Origin: Ruminococcaceae bacterium UBA5396
GTDB taxonomy: Bacteria > Bacillota > Clostridia > Oscillospirales > Acutalibacteraceae
Length of the DNA stretch: 5,780 nucleotides
Direction: 5' to 3'
NCBI GenBank assembly: GCA_002410715.1
Contig: DHOG01000076.1
Coordinates: 63,837 to 69,616 of the forward strand
Shown here: positions 5,547-5,780 of the stretch, piece by piece
How the letters are laid out: every line of letters starts with the position of its first letter
How positions within the stretch are numbered: the first letter of the stretch is position 1
Notes under the pieces: generated by a model
Database searches by the model: none
Seen by the model: only the letters and a program-made list of their open reading frames with translations
What the model was told of the DNA's origin: nothing
Program-made: the position numbers and the translations under genes

Positions 5547-5637
5547 TTTACGCTCATAGATCAAAACCACGCGCCTTACGCGTGGTGTGCTTTAGCCCTA
5601 GAAGGGCATATTTCTGACAAGCATCTCAAGACACACT
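5547..5637. mobile_element. Possible IS200/IS605-family end or non-autonomous remnant
   Basis: A perfect 8-bp stem ACCACGCG/CGCGTGGT with a five-base loop (5566-5586) is followed nine nt later by GCCCT/AGGGC with loop AGA (5595-5607). TTTAC lies at 5547-5551, 14 nt before the first hairpin. A subterminal hairpin near a short cleavage-type tetranucleotide or pentanucleotide is the layout of IS200/IS605 ends recognised by TnpA. No transposase or TnpB reading frame is in the window. Alternatively, on the minus strand the first hairpin followed by TTTTGATC could be the terminator of a gene beyond the right edge. Confidence 0.35.
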
Positions 5638-5780
5638 GAAAATTCTTTCTACTGCATCACTTGCCCTACCAGTAAAAAACTCCTTCCGTCAGGCTTCTGC
5701 CTGTGCCTCCCTCGTAGAGGGATGTTTCCCTCAGAGGGAGAGGCTAACCCGGCTCCCTCTCAGAGGGAGCTGTCGCCCGT
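5638..5780. repeat. Composite dispersed hairpin repeat, copy 2, cut by window edge
   Basis: Direct copy of 1135-1278, differing by about six substitutions and one missing base. It has the same hairpins: CAGGC/GCCTG, the CCCTC/GAGGG series, GCTCCCTC/GAGGGAGC and the start of the GTCGCCC stem, where the window ends. The similarity starts abruptly at GAAA, which marks the left boundary of the unit; the flanks to its left are unrelated to those of copy 1. No gene is seen in the 353 bases from 5428 to the end of the window beyond the sites listed. Confidence 0.88.

Overview
The window looks like chromosomal DNA of a low-to-mid GC Firmicute, probably a gut Clostridia of the Oscillospiraceae/Ruminococcaceae type. 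The grounds are strong GGAGG-type ribosome binding sites, consensus sigma-A promoters, a methionine synthase split in the anaerobe manner, and dispersed CTCCCTC/GAGGGAG hairpin repeats that I associate with that group. The taxonomic call is inference.

Left part (1-1109): two genes are transcribed divergently from a 241-bp control region. To the left runs the first 33 codons of an NCS2-type nucleobase permease, cut by the window edge. To the right runs a complete 255-aa DUF4886/SGNH-hydrolase-like protein. Both have clear promoters with 17-bp spacers. An 18-bp imperfect palindrome lies between the promoters. The permease transcript begins with a roughly 90-nt leader that folds on paper into a compact three-way junction ending directly at the Shine-Dalgarno sequence. 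It matches no riboswitch class I can recognise and is the best candidate here for an undescribed regulatory element.

Middle (1110-1474): a gene-free stretch holds a composite hairpin repeat (1135-1380), whose internal modules are inverted copies of each other, and a strong terminator hairpin (1415-1460) between the convergent gene ends.

Right part (1475-5427, all minus strand): a three-gene methionine operon in the order metF, stand-alone methionine synthase activation protein, metH. MetF makes 5-methyl-THF. MetH (791 aa, GTG start) moves the methyl group through cobalamin to homocysteine but lacks the usual C-terminal reactivation domain. That domain is supplied by the 240-aa gene just upstream, which carries an additional C-terminal four-cysteine cluster and overlaps metH by 26 nt. 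The operon has its own promoter at 5507-5535, whose -35 hexamer sits inside a perfect 16-bp palindrome, and a short structured leader. I see no S-box (SAM-I), cobalamin or purine riboswitch.

Right edge (5541-5780): two adjacent hairpins resemble an IS200/IS605-family end or its non-autonomous derivative. They are followed by a second, directly oriented copy of the 1135 repeat, cut by the window edge. The methionine operon is therefore bracketed by direct repeats about 4.5 kb apart.
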